Made by a program: the position numbers and the translations under genes
In this document: positions 26,756 to 34,133 of the stretch, piece after piece
Numbering within the stretch: the first letter of the stretch is position 1
Layout of the letters: every line of letters begins with the position of its first letter
Assembly: GCF_017876755.1 (NCBI RefSeq)
Contig: NZ_JAGIOO010000001.1
Coordinates: 3,767,786-3,831,785 of the forward strand
DNA: 64,000 nucleotides
From: Crossiella equi
Lineage (GTDB): Bacteria; Actinomycetota; Actinomycetes; Mycobacteriales; Pseudonocardiaceae
Direction: 5' to 3'
Notes under the pieces: generated by a model
The model's database searches: none
Seen by the model: the letters and a program-made list of their open reading frames with translations, nothing else
What the model was told of the DNA's origin: nothing

Positions 26756-27937
26756 TCAGGCTACCCCGTCCGCACGCGCGGCTTCAGCAACCGCGGCGGC
26801 GACCTCGACGGCGACCCGGGGGTCCAGGGCACTGGGCACGATCCGGTCCACGGCCAGGTCCTCGGCCGCGACCTGGAAGATGGCCTCGGCCGCGGCCAGC
26901 TTCATGTTCTCGGTGATCCGGCGGGCGCCGGAGTCCAGCGCGCCCCGGAACACACCGGGGAAGGCCAGCACATTGTTGATCTGGTTCGGGAAGTCGCTGC
27001 GCCCGGTGGCCACCACCGCGGCGTGCTGCGCGGCGAGCTCCGGGTGGATCTCCGGGTCCGGGTTGGACAGCGCGAACACGATGCTGTCCGGCGCCATGGT
27101 CCTGATCTGCGCCAGGCCCACCTGGGAGGAGGACAGGCCGATGAAGACGTCCGCACCGGCCAGCGCGTCATCCAGCGAGCCGGTGACGCCGCGCGGGTTG
27201 GTGAGCTCGGCCAGCTCGACCTTGACCGGGTTCAGCGCCTCGCGGCCCTTGCTGATCACGCCGCGCGAGTCGATCACCACGACGTCCTTGACCCCGGCCG
27301 CGAGCAGGATCTTCGAGCAGGCCACGCCCGCCGCGCCCGCCCCGGAGATGACGACCTTGAGCGGCTCCAGCTCCCGGCCCAGCGCGGCCGCGGCACCCCG
27401 CAGCGCGGCGAGCACGACGATGGCGGTGCCGTGCTGGTCGTCGTGCATGACCGGGCAGTCCAGGGCCTCGATCAGCCGCTGCTCCAGCTCGAAGCAGCGC
27501 GGTGCGGCCACGTCCTCCAGGTTCACCGCGCCGAAGGACGGGCGCAGGCGGACCAGGGTCTCCACGATCTCGTCGACGTCGGTGGTGTCCAGCACCAGCG
27601 GGATCGAGTCCAGGCCGCCGAAGGTCTTGAACAGCGCGGACTTGCCCTCCATCACCGGCAGGGAGGCTCGCGGGCCGATGTCGCCGAGGCCGAGCACGGC
27701 GGTGCCGTCGCTGACCACGGCCACCAGGCGGTGGGTCCAGGTGTAGCGGGCGGCGAGGCCCGGGTCGGCGGCGATGGCCTTGCTGACCCGCGCCACCCCG
27801 GGGGTGTAGGCGATGGACAACGCGCGCGGGTCGGCGAGTGATGCGGTCGCGGCGATCGACAGCTTGCCGGCCTCGTGCGCGGAGAAGATCTCCTCATCGG
27901 TGAGCTGGCCGGTGGTCTGGTCGTCCACGGTGGTCAC
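26756..27937 (-). CDS. NAD(P)-dependent malic enzyme (short, bacterial type)
   Basis: The protein has 393 residues from GTG 27937, with GGAGGGA 5-11 bp upstream; the frame is open for 106 codons further but without a good start. It decarboxylates L-malate to pyruvate. Signatures are SIAYTPGVARVS (catalytic Tyr), VVSDGTAVLGLGDIGP, the metal-binding CPVMHDDQHGTAIV and the dinucleotide fold VVISGAGAAGVACSKIL. The length fits the small malic enzymes lacking a phosphotransacetylase-like domain. Confidence 0.95.
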   Translation of the reverse strand: MTTVDDQTTGQLTDEEIFSAHEAGKLSIAATASLADPRALSIAYTPGVARVSKAIAADPGLAARYTWTHRLVAVVSDGTAVLGLGDIGPRASLPVMEGKSALFKTFGGLDSIPLVLDTTDVDEIVETLVRLRPSFGAVNLEDVAAPRCFELEQRLIEALDCPVMHDDQHGTAIVVLAALRGAAAALGRELEPLKVVISGAGAAGVACSKILLAAGVKDVVVIDSRGVISKGREALNPVKVELAELTNPRGVTGSLDDALAGADVFIGLSSSQVGLAQIRTMAPDSIVFALSNPDPEIHPELAAQHAAVVATGRSDFPNQINNVLAFPGVFRGALDSGARRITENMKLAAAEAIFQVAAEDLAVDRIVPSALDPRVAVEVAAAVAEAARADGVA

Positions 27938-27970
27938 GGCGTCCCTCCTGGAGGGGGCGAGAGTGTGGGC

Positions 27971-27986
27971 GTGCCCGAACGGGCAC
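27971..27986. promoter_or_regulatory. Perfect dyad upstream of the malic enzyme gene
   Basis: GTGCCCG-AA-CGGGCAC is a perfect 7-bp inverted repeat, 33 bp upstream of the malic enzyme start. It may be an operator or a 5'-leader hairpin. The rest of the 320-bp region up to the epimerase gene has two further dyads: CCCTGA/TCAGGG at 28151-28170, and the one listed at 28179. Confidence 0.4.
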
Positions 27987-28178
27987 GTGACGCGGCGCGG
28001 CAGGTGCTGTCGCACCGGCACCGTGCGCGGGATCAGCGGATCCGCCAGCGGACTGGTGGGTGGTAGTCCACTGACTGGGATCGCTGCGGTGCGCACAGTG
28101 TGGCACCAGTGTCCGATCGTGTCTGCGGTGGGGATCACAGTTATCCAAATCCCTGAAGCCCTGGTCAGGGCCGGTTTT

Positions 28179-28200
28179 ACAAGACGTCCATACGGCTTGT
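28179..28200. promoter_or_regulatory. 22-bp dyad upstream of the orphan epimerase gene
   Basis: Arms ACAAG-n-CGT and ACG-n-CTTGT surround a CCAT centre, giving 8 of 9 paired positions. It lies 57 bp upstream of the RmlC-like gene. The spacing and symmetry look like a TetR- or GntR-type operator, but no regulator gene is adjacent. Confidence 0.4.
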
Positions 28201-28257
28201 TGGACCAATTGGCGGTCCTCCGCAGGTCGCGGGACTCAGGACGTAGGCTCAGCACCC

Positions 28258-28866
28258 ATGCAGGTGCGGAAATTGACGATCCCGGACACGTACGAATTCA
28301 CCCCGAAAGTCTTTCCGGACGACCGGGGGCTGCTCGTGGTCCCCTTCTCTTCCTCGGTTCTGGCGGAGACCATCGGCTACGAGTTCCCGCTCGCCCAGAC
28401 CAACCACTCGGTGTCCCGCCGAGGGGTGATCCGGGGCGTGCACTACGCCGACACCCCGCCGGGGCAGGCGAAGTACGTCTACTGCGCGCGGGGCGCCCTG
28501 CTCGACGTCATGGTCGACATCCGCGAGGGCTCGCCGACCTACGGCCAGTGGCAGGCGGTGCGGCTGGACGCGGAGAGCTACAACGCGCTCTACATCGCCG
28601 AGGGCATCGGCCACTCGTTCCTGGCCCTGACCGACGACACGGTCATGAACTACCTCTGCTCCACCGGCTACGCCCCGGCCCGCGAGCACGGCATCAACCC
28701 GATGGACCCGGCCCTGGGCCTGCCGTGGGCCGAGTACCTGGACGGTGCCGAGCCGGTCCTGTCCGACAAGGACCGCGGCGCCCCCACACTGGCCGAGGCC
28801 GAGGCGGCGGGCGTGCTGCCGAAGTACCAGACCTGCGTGGACTTCTACGCCAGCCAGCGCGCCTAG
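28258..28866 (+). CDS. dTDP-4-dehydrorhamnose 3,5-epimerase family protein
   Basis: The protein has 202 residues from ATG 28258. It is an RmlC cupin: FTPKVFPDDRGLLVVPF, NHSVSRRGVIRGVHY (catalytic His), QAKYVYCARGALLDVMVDIREGSPTYGQW, and YIAEGIGHSFLAL, ending with GLPWAEYLDG. Such enzymes epimerise NDP-4-keto-6-deoxysugars. No other deoxysugar gene (RmlA, B or D) is in the window, so it stands alone. Many actinomycete homologues serve natural-product sugars. Its stop overlaps that of the convergent SodX gene. Confidence 0.88.
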   Translation: MQVRKLTIPDTYEFTPKVFPDDRGLLVVPFSSSVLAETIGYEFPLAQTNHSVSRRGVIRGVHYADTPPGQAKYVYCARGALLDVMVDIREGSPTYGQWQAVRLDAESYNALYIAEGIGHSFLALTDDTVMNYLCSTGYAPAREHGINPMDPALGLPWAEYLDGAEPVLSDKDRGAPTLAEAEAAGVLPKYQTCVDFYASQRA

Positions 28867-29216
28867 TCGTTCTCGACGGGGCTGGTCCTGGCGGGCACCC
28901 GGCCCGGCCGGGGCCACAGGCGCCAGCGCACGACCCCGAGCACCTCAGCGGGCCCCAGGACGGCCGAGTCGGTGGATCCGAAGGTGTTGTCCCCGAGCAC
29001 CCACCAGCCGGTGTCCTGGGCCCGCACGGCACGTTTGACGGACAGCTGCCCGGGCCGGGCGGCCCACCGGACCAGCACGACCTGCCCGGCGCGGGGCCGG
29101 GCGCCCAGCCGCACGAGCACCACGTCCCCGTCGCTGAGGGCGGGTGCCATGGACGGCCCGCGCACCCCCAACCGCCGAACCGGCAGAAGCCGTTCCCACA
29201 AGACGATCACCTCCAC
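28863..29216 (-). CDS. sodX: Nickel-type superoxide dismutase maturation protease (S26-like)
   Basis: About 117 residues are read from GTG 29216; GTG 29210 is an alternative, and the start is uncertain because neither has a good RBS. It is a minimal signal-peptidase fold: Ser nucleophile in RGPSMAPAL, Lys general base in SVKRAVR, and the GDN motif VLGDNTFGSTDS. In nickel-SOD loci this protease removes the N-terminal extension of SodN so that His1 is exposed. It is divergent from sodN, 67 bp away, which supports the assignment. Confidence 0.88.
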   Translation of the reverse strand: MEVIVLWERLLPVRRLGVRGPSMAPALSDGDVVLVRLGARPRAGQVVLVRWAARPGQLSVKRAVRAQDTGWWVLGDNTFGSTDSAVLGPAEVLGVVRWRLWPRPGRVPARTSPVEND

Positions 29217-29283
29217 CTGCCGCCCGAGATCGTCCGGAGTAGGGTCCTCCGCGTCGGAGTATCCACCTGTCCAGGAGGAAATC

Positions 29284-29694
29284 ATGCGACTGCTGTCGCG
29301 GATCCTCGCCCCGAGCATGGAGGCCACCGCGCACTGCGACCTCCCCTGCGGGGTGTACGACCCGGCCCAGGCCCGCATCGAGGCCGAGTCGGTGAAGGCG
29401 ATCCAGGAGAAGTTCCAGGCCAACGAGGACCCGGAGTTCCGCCAGCGCGCCATCGAGATCAAGGAACAGCGCTGCGAGCTCGTCAAGCACCACCTCTGGG
29501 TGCTGTGGACGGACTACTTCAAGCCGCCGCACTTCGAGAAGTACCCGGACCTGCACGACCTGTTCAACAAGGCCACCAAGGCCGCGGGCGCGGGCGGTGC
29601 CAAGGGCTCCACGGACCCGAAGACCGGCGCCGAGCTGCTGGACTACATCGAGCAGATCTCGACCATCTTCTGGGAGACCAAGAAGGCGGCGTGA
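29284..29694 (+). CDS. sodN: Nickel superoxide dismutase
   Basis: The protein has 136 residues from ATG 29284 with AGGAGGA upstream. A 16-residue leader precedes the nickel hook HCDLPCGVY: His17, Cys18 and Cys22 become His1, Cys2 and Cys6 after processing. The mature chain of 120 residues is the usual four-helix SodN. It disproportionates superoxide in the cytosol. The divergent gene encodes the maturation protease. A strong bidirectional terminator follows. Confidence 0.96.
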   Translation: MRLLSRILAPSMEATAHCDLPCGVYDPAQARIEAESVKAIQEKFQANEDPEFRQRAIEIKEQRCELVKHHLWVLWTDYFKPPHFEKYPDLHDLFNKATKAAGAGGAKGSTDPKTGAELLDYIEQISTIFWETKKAA

Positions 29695-29706
29695 CCTCCT
29701 CGCGCC

Positions 29707-29738
29707 GACGCCCCGTCCACTCCGGTGGGCGGGGCGTC
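29707..29738. terminator. Bidirectional terminator between sodN and lipoprotein gene
   Basis: A 14-bp stem (29707-29720 with 29725-29738, one G:T wobble) has a 4-nt TCCG loop. It lies between two convergent genes and can serve both. Confidence 0.65.
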
Positions 29739-29747
29739 GTCGTGGGG

Positions 29748-30527
29748 TCAGACGAGTGCCCAGAGGCAGCCGCCGGAGGCCTCGAAGAACTCGTTCTTCT
29801 TCACGGTCACCGAGCCGGGGCCGTCGATGTTGTTGTTGGCGATGATGGCCGAGGACTCACCGGAGTCGTTGCGCAGCCGGGCCCAGTAGCAGCCGCCGGA
29901 GGACCCGGCGGTCTTGTAGCGGCCGGGCTTGATGTCCTCCCCGACGTGGTGGACGCCGTTGCCGAACTCGCTCGCCGGGCCAGGGGGCGGCGGGGGCGGC
30001 TCGGTGGTCGGCGGCGTGGTGGCAGTGGTCTGGGTGCGCAGGGACTTGGGGTCGCCGAGGGTCTTGGCACACGTGGTGAGCGAGCCCGCCCCGGTGCCGG
30101 TCGTGCTGTGCTCGACCACCCCGTCCACCACGATCCGGCAGGCCACCCGGTCGTGCGCCCCGGCACCACCGGTCACCCGGAGTTCCAGGAAGGTCAGCGA
30201 GGTCTTCGCCGAGCTGGGCAGCCACACCTGGCGGCGCCAGGTCCGCTCGGGTGCGCCGACCACCTCATGCGCGTAGTTCTCACTGGTGAACAGGTCCCGT
30301 GCGTCGAGCTCCACCTTGCCCGGCCCCGCCGTGGCGACCAGCTCGAAGGTGACGTTGTACCGAGCCGGGTCGCTCTGCCGGGCGGTGAGCGGGAGCTCCG
30401 GGAAACCCAGCTCGGTGGCAGGCGCCGAGGTGGGCTCGCCGGTCACCGGCGTGCAGCCGGTGAGCGCCAGGGCGAGCGCGGCACCGAGGGCGACGCGCCA
30501 CGGTGTGCTGGTGCTGGACTGGGTCAT
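29748..30527 (-). CDS. Lipoprotein with C-terminal Cys-containing beta domain
   Basis: The protein has 259 residues from ATG 30527. A lipobox LALTGC gives Cys25. Residues about 55-150 look like an MmpS-type beta-sandwich (YNVTFELVATAGPGKVELDA). A Pro/Thr linker (TTEPPPPPPGP) follows. The C-terminal 75 residues (VGEDIKPGRYKTAG, GCYWARLRN, NNNIDGPGSVTV, FFEASGGCLWAL) are a module seen in many actinobacterial exported proteins without assigned function; its two Cys probably pair. No partner RND transporter is nearby. Confidence 0.78.
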   Translation of the reverse strand: MTQSSTSTPWRVALGAALALALTGCTPVTGEPTSAPATELGFPELPLTARQSDPARYNVTFELVATAGPGKVELDARDLFTSENYAHEVVGAPERTWRRQVWLPSSAKTSLTFLELRVTGGAGAHDRVACRIVVDGVVEHSTTGTGAGSLTTCAKTLGDPKSLRTQTTATTPPTTEPPPPPPGPASEFGNGVHHVGEDIKPGRYKTAGSSGGCYWARLRNDSGESSAIIANNNIDGPGSVTVKKNEFFEASGGCLWALV

Positions 30528-30665
30528 GGCGGCTCCCTGCTCCGGTGCGGCGACTTGCCAGGGACGTCCGCGACTACGCCGTCCGCGTTAACGGCCGTGA
30601 CCCAAACGGAGCCATCCCGCTCCCCGAACCGGAATGCGCCGCACCCCCGGTGAGTTGTCCCAGGC

Positions 30666-31265
30666 ATGGCCGACAAGCGTGATCCGCTCCTGTTCCTGCT
30701 CCGCCACGGCGAGACCGAGTGGTCGGTGTCCGGGCAGCACACCGGGCGCACCGACATCCCCCTCACCGAGCGCGGGCGGGCGCAGGCCAAGGCGGCCGGG
30801 GCGACGTTGGCGGGCGAAGGGGTGGAGCGGCCGCTGGTGCTGGCCAGTCCCAGGCAGCGGGCGGTCGTGACGGCCGAGCTGGCCGGGCTCGGGGTGCCCT
30901 CGGAGGTGACCGAGGACCTCGGGGAGTGGGACTACGGCGACTACGAGGGGATCACCACGCCCCAGATCCGGGAGACCGTGCCCGGGTGGACGGTGTGGAC
31001 GCATCCGATGCCCGGTGGGGAGTCCGCGGCGCAGGTGGCCGCGCGCGCCGACCGCGTGCTGGCCAAGGCCCGTGAGGGGCTGGTCGAGCGGGATGTGGTG
31101 CTGGTCGGGCACGGGCACTTCAGCCGGGTGCTGGTGGCCCGGTGGCTGGGGCTGCCCGCGGCGGCCGGGGTGCACTTCCAGTTGGGCACCGCGGGGGTGG
31201 CCGTGTTGGGATTCGAGCGGGGGGTGCCGCAGGTGGTGCGGCTGAACCTGCCCCCGGCAGTCTGA
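30666..31265 (+). CDS. Histidine phosphatase family protein
   Basis: The protein has 199 residues from ATG 30666. The phosphate pocket is LLRHGETEWS at the N-terminus, with SPRQRAVVTAEL, acidic GEWDYGDYEG and the second catalytic His in VGHGHFSRVLVARWL. It is a branch-1 acid phosphatase/phosphoglycerate-mutase-like enzyme. Substrate is unknown. It lies 16 bp from the GNAT gene and may be co-transcribed with it. Confidence 0.9.
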   Translation: MADKRDPLLFLLRHGETEWSVSGQHTGRTDIPLTERGRAQAKAAGATLAGEGVERPLVLASPRQRAVVTAELAGLGVPSEVTEDLGEWDYGDYEGITTPQIRETVPGWTVWTHPMPGGESAAQVAARADRVLAKAREGLVERDVVLVGHGHFSRVLVARWLGLPAAAGVHFQLGTAGVAVLGFERGVPQVVRLNLPPAV

Positions 31266-31281
31266 GCAGAGGAGAATCCCC

Positions 31282-31785
31282 TTGGCCGACCAGCGGATCC
31301 GACGGATCGAACCGTCCGATGTGGACGCGGTGGTGCAGCTGGTGCACGACCTGGCCCGCTACGAGCGCGCCCCCGAGCAGTGCTTCATCACCTCGGCGCA
31401 CCTGCACGAGGCGCTGTTCTGCGAGCGGCCCGCGCTGTTCGGGCACGTGGCCGTGGTGGACGGCGTGGTGGTCGGCTGCGCCCTGTGGTTCCTGAACTTC
31501 TCCACCTGGCACGGCAAGCACGGCATCTACCTCGAAGACCTCTACGTCACCCCGGAGCAGCGCGGGTCCGGCCTCGGCCGCGCCCTGTTGCAGACCCTGG
31601 CCGAGGAGGCCGTGCGGCGCGGGTACGCCCGGTTCGAGTGGTCGGTGCTGGACTGGAACACCCCGGCCATCGACTTCTACCGCAAGCTCGGCGCGGTCGG
31701 CATGGACGAGTGGACCGTGCAGCGCCTCGACGGCGAGGCCCTGGCCGCGCTGGGCAAGGGCGCCGCCGCCCAGGACACGCCCTAG
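31282..31785 (+). CDS. GNAT acetyltransferase, diamine/thialysine (SSAT-like) type
   Basis: The protein has 167 residues from TTG 31282, chosen because AGGAG lies 8 bp upstream. The acetyl-CoA loop is RGSGLGRALL. The pattern FLNFSTWHGKHGIYLEDLYV and VLDWNTPAIDFYRKLGA is the hallmark of the spermidine/spermine N1-acetyltransferase and thialysine acetyltransferase group. It probably acetylates a small amine. The stop overlaps that of the DinB gene by four bases. Confidence 0.88.
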   Translation: MADQRIRRIEPSDVDAVVQLVHDLARYERAPEQCFITSAHLHEALFCERPALFGHVAVVDGVVVGCALWFLNFSTWHGKHGIYLEDLYVTPEQRGSGLGRALLQTLAEEAVRRGYARFEWSVLDWNTPAIDFYRKLGAVGMDEWTVQRLDGEALAALGKGAAAQDTP

Positions 31786-32303
31786 GTCAGCAGCGGGTCG
31801 CCCGCAGCCGCCACCAGCTCGAAGGAGGTGGCGCCGTCGAGGGACTCGCGCAGCAGGTCGGCGTGCCCGGCGTGCTGCGCGGTCTCGCTGACCAGGTGCA
31901 GCAGCACCCAGCGGACCGTGCGCACCTTGCCCACGACCAGCGGGTGGCCCAGCAGGCCCAGGTCCACCTCCCGGTCCAGGTCCAGGCCGTCGAGCAGCTC
32001 GTCGGTGGAGGCGGCGACCGCCGCGTACTCGGCCAGCGCGTCCTCGACCGTCTCGCCCTCGGCCAGCTCCTGGCCCGGCCGCCCCTGGTCGTTGTGCACG
32101 CCCCGGATCACGCCGGTCCAGTTGCGCTCGACCGTGGCCAGGCGCTTGACCAGCCCGGCCAGGGTCAGCGCGCTGGCCGTGGGCCGTTCGACGGTCCGCG
32201 CGTGGTCCAGGCCCAGCACCGAGCGGCGCACGTTGGCCCGCGCCTCCGCCAGGAAGGCGCGCAGCGCGTCGTGTTCACCGCGGGCGTCGCGGACCATGGC
32301 CAT
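31782..32303 (-). CDS. DinB/DUF664 family protein
   Basis: The protein has 173 residues from ATG 32303. It is a four-helix DinB-like protein of the group that includes mycothiol- and bacillithiol-dependent transferases. The distal metal motif HLVSETAQHAGH is present. In the proximal helix, however, LVKRLATVERNW has Arg where DUF664 proteins usually have a His ligand, so metal binding may be altered. It follows the CDPS-like gene by 48 bp on the same strand and may be co-transcribed with it. Confidence 0.85.
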   Translation of the reverse strand: MAMVRDARGEHDALRAFLAEARANVRRSVLGLDHARTVERPTASALTLAGLVKRLATVERNWTGVIRGVHNDQGRPGQELAEGETVEDALAEYAAVAASTDELLDGLDLDREVDLGLLGHPLVVGKVRTVRWVLLHLVSETAQHAGHADLLRESLDGATSFELVAAAGDPLLT

Positions 32304-32351
32304 GGCGGGACCTCCTCTGCCTCGGCCCCGATCCTGGCAGCCCGGACGGGC

Positions 32352-33047
32352 TCAGCCCGCCGATTTCACGCTGGGCGAAACGGGGCGGTCGTGCTCCGGC
32401 CGCGGCGTCCCGAGCGCGACCGGCTGCCCGGGCCGCCGGTGCAGCTCCGGCGGCGCGGTGGCCAGCACGTCGGACAGGTCCGGCGGCGCGATCTGGCAGC
32501 GCACCGACTCCGGCACGCCCAGGATCCCGGCGCCGTCCAGCAGCACCGGCAGCTCGGCGAGCAGCCCGTGCACGGCCGTCTGCACCTGGCCCTTCGAGCA
32601 CAGCACGCCCGGTACCCGGCGCACCAGCTGCGTGGCGGCCGCGGACTGGCAGGCCGCGCGGAAGTCCGGGCTGGTCTCGTACGCCCCGCGCACCTGCTCG
32701 GCCAGCACCCGGTAGCGGTACCGGGCCACCAGCTCGGCCCAGCCCACCAGCGTCTCCGGGGCCAGGCGCAGCGCGTGCAGCGCCCGCCGCACCCGGTTGG
32801 TCAGGCGGCGGCCCTCGCTGCGCGCCTTGTGCAGCGCGCGGTGGGTCTTGTAGCCGACAGCGCGGTAGGTGTGCACCGCGGGCAGGTCCAGCACGAGCAC
32901 GTGCAGTGCCTCGTGGTGGTGCGCGGCCCAGGCGAGGTGCCCGGTGAGCTCCTCCTCGGCACCGTCGAAGATGCCCAGCACGACCAGTGCGTGCGCGCCG
33001 CTCTTCCCGGCGGGCCGCGGTCGTGGGATCCGGCCGTCAGTGGTCAT
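32352..33047 (-). CDS. Divergent cyclodipeptide synthase (CDPS)-like protein lacking canonical catalytic residues
   Basis: The protein has 231 residues from ATG 33047, with GGGGTGA 8 bp upstream. By recalled alignment to AlbC and Rv2275 it follows the CDPS fold throughout: GAHALVVLG, LDLPAVHTYRAVG, EGRRLTNRVRRAL, then TSPDFRAACQ, LLAELPVLLDGAGILGVPESVRC. Length also fits. The catalytic Ser37 of AlbC corresponds to Gly25, Tyr178 to Gly161 and Tyr202 to Gln185, while Glu182 is kept as Glu165. It therefore looks unable to form the aminoacyl-enzyme in the normal way. No oxidase or P450 tailoring gene is nearby. Homology is fairly sure; function is unknown. Confidence 0.7.
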   Translation of the reverse strand: MTTDGRIPRPRPAGKSGAHALVVLGIFDGAEEELTGHLAWAAHHHEALHVLVLDLPAVHTYRAVGYKTHRALHKARSEGRRLTNRVRRALHALRLAPETLVGWAELVARYRYRVLAEQVRGAYETSPDFRAACQSAAATQLVRRVPGVLCSKGQVQTAVHGLLAELPVLLDGAGILGVPESVRCQIAPPDLSDVLATAPPELHRRPGQPVALGTPRPEHDRPVSPSVKSAG

Positions 33048-33137
33048 GGCAGCGCTCACCCCGTGGTTGTCCCCGAAACACCCACGGCCCATTCCAGCAC
33101 GACACGCGCGGGCTCTCCCAGTCCCCGGTCCGAGTGA

Positions 33138-34061
33138 TCAACCCAATGGCGCAGGAGCGGTGTCCCGTTCGGCCCAGTGCCCGCGCAGCGCGGCCACCGC
33201 GACCGAGATCGCGGGCCGCCTGGTGGCCTGCCGCCGCCACACCGCGAACAGCCGCCGCGTCGGCGTCGGCACCAGCGGCAGCACCACCACCCCCGGCGGT
33301 ACCGGCCCGCGCCCGAGCCGGGGCAGCAGGCACGCGCCGAGCCCCCGCGCGGCCAGCGCGAGCTGCGAGGAGTACTCGGTGACCTGGTGCGCGAGCACCG
33401 GCTCCACACCGTCGCCGCGCAGCGTGCGCACCAGCCAGTCGTGGCAGATCGAGCCGGGCGGCTGGCAGATCCAGCGGGTGCTCGCCAGCTCCTCCGGCCG
33501 CACCTCGGCGCGGGCGGCCAGCGGGTGCGTCTCGTGCACCAGCACGTCGGCCACGTCCACGCCCAGCGCCTGCCGGGCCAGCCCGTCCGGTACCCCGATC
33601 GGGGTGTTCTCCCAGTCGTGCACCACGGCCAGGTCCAGTTCGCCGCGCACCACCAGCTCGATGGACAGGTGCGGGTCGAGCTCGGTCAGCCGCACGTCCA
33701 GGTCCGGGTACTCGGCCGCCAGCCCGGCCAGCGCGGCGGGCAGCAGACCGCGCGCGGCGGTGGCGAAGGAGCCGACGGTGAGCCGCCCGACCGGCCGTCC
33801 GCGCTGCTCCTCCAGCCGCACCTCGGCCTGCTCGACCAGCGCGAGCACCTCCCGCGCGGTCAGCGCCAGGCCCTCGGCCGCGTCGGTGAGCACCACGCCC
33901 CGGCCCCGGCGCTCCAGCAGCACGGTGCCGGTCTCGCGCTCCAGCTTGGCCAGCTGCTGGGACACCGCCGAGGGCGTGTAGCCGAGCGCAGTGGCCGCGG
34001 CGTTGACCGAACCGTGCGTGGCCACCGCGTGCAGCGCGCGGAGGCGACCGAGATCCAACAT
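33138..34061 (-). CDS. LysR-family transcriptional regulator
   Basis: The protein has 307 residues from ATG 34061. Residues 1-60 are the LysR winged HTH (RLRALHAVATHGSVNAAATALGYTPSAVSQQLAKLE). Residues about 90-290 are the substrate-binding effector domain. It is divergent from an EamA transporter with a 15-bp TAGCG/CGCTA dyad between them, so control of that exporter is likely. Confidence 0.92.
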   Translation of the reverse strand: MLDLGRLRALHAVATHGSVNAAATALGYTPSAVSQQLAKLERETGTVLLERRGRGVVLTDAAEGLALTAREVLALVEQAEVRLEEQRGRPVGRLTVGSFATAARGLLPAALAGLAAEYPDLDVRLTELDPHLSIELVVRGELDLAVVHDWENTPIGVPDGLARQALGVDVADVLVHETHPLAARAEVRPEELASTRWICQPPGSICHDWLVRTLRGDGVEPVLAHQVTEYSSQLALAARGLGACLLPRLGRGPVPPGVVVLPLVPTPTRRLFAVWRRQATRRPAISVAVAALRGHWAERDTAPAPLG

Positions 34062-34085
34062 GTAGCAATCCTAAATGGATCCTCG

Positions 34086-34100
34086 TAGCGGATTTCGCTA
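34086..34100. promoter_or_regulatory. LysR-type operator candidate
   Basis: TAGCG-GATTT-CGCTA is a perfect 5-bp dyad in the 72-bp LysR/EamA promoter region. LysR sites are short A/T-ended dyads of this size. It lies 33 bp upstream of the transporter start. Confidence 0.5.
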
Positions 34101-34133
34101 GTGCTTAACTCTCGGACGGCTCACGCTGAAGCC

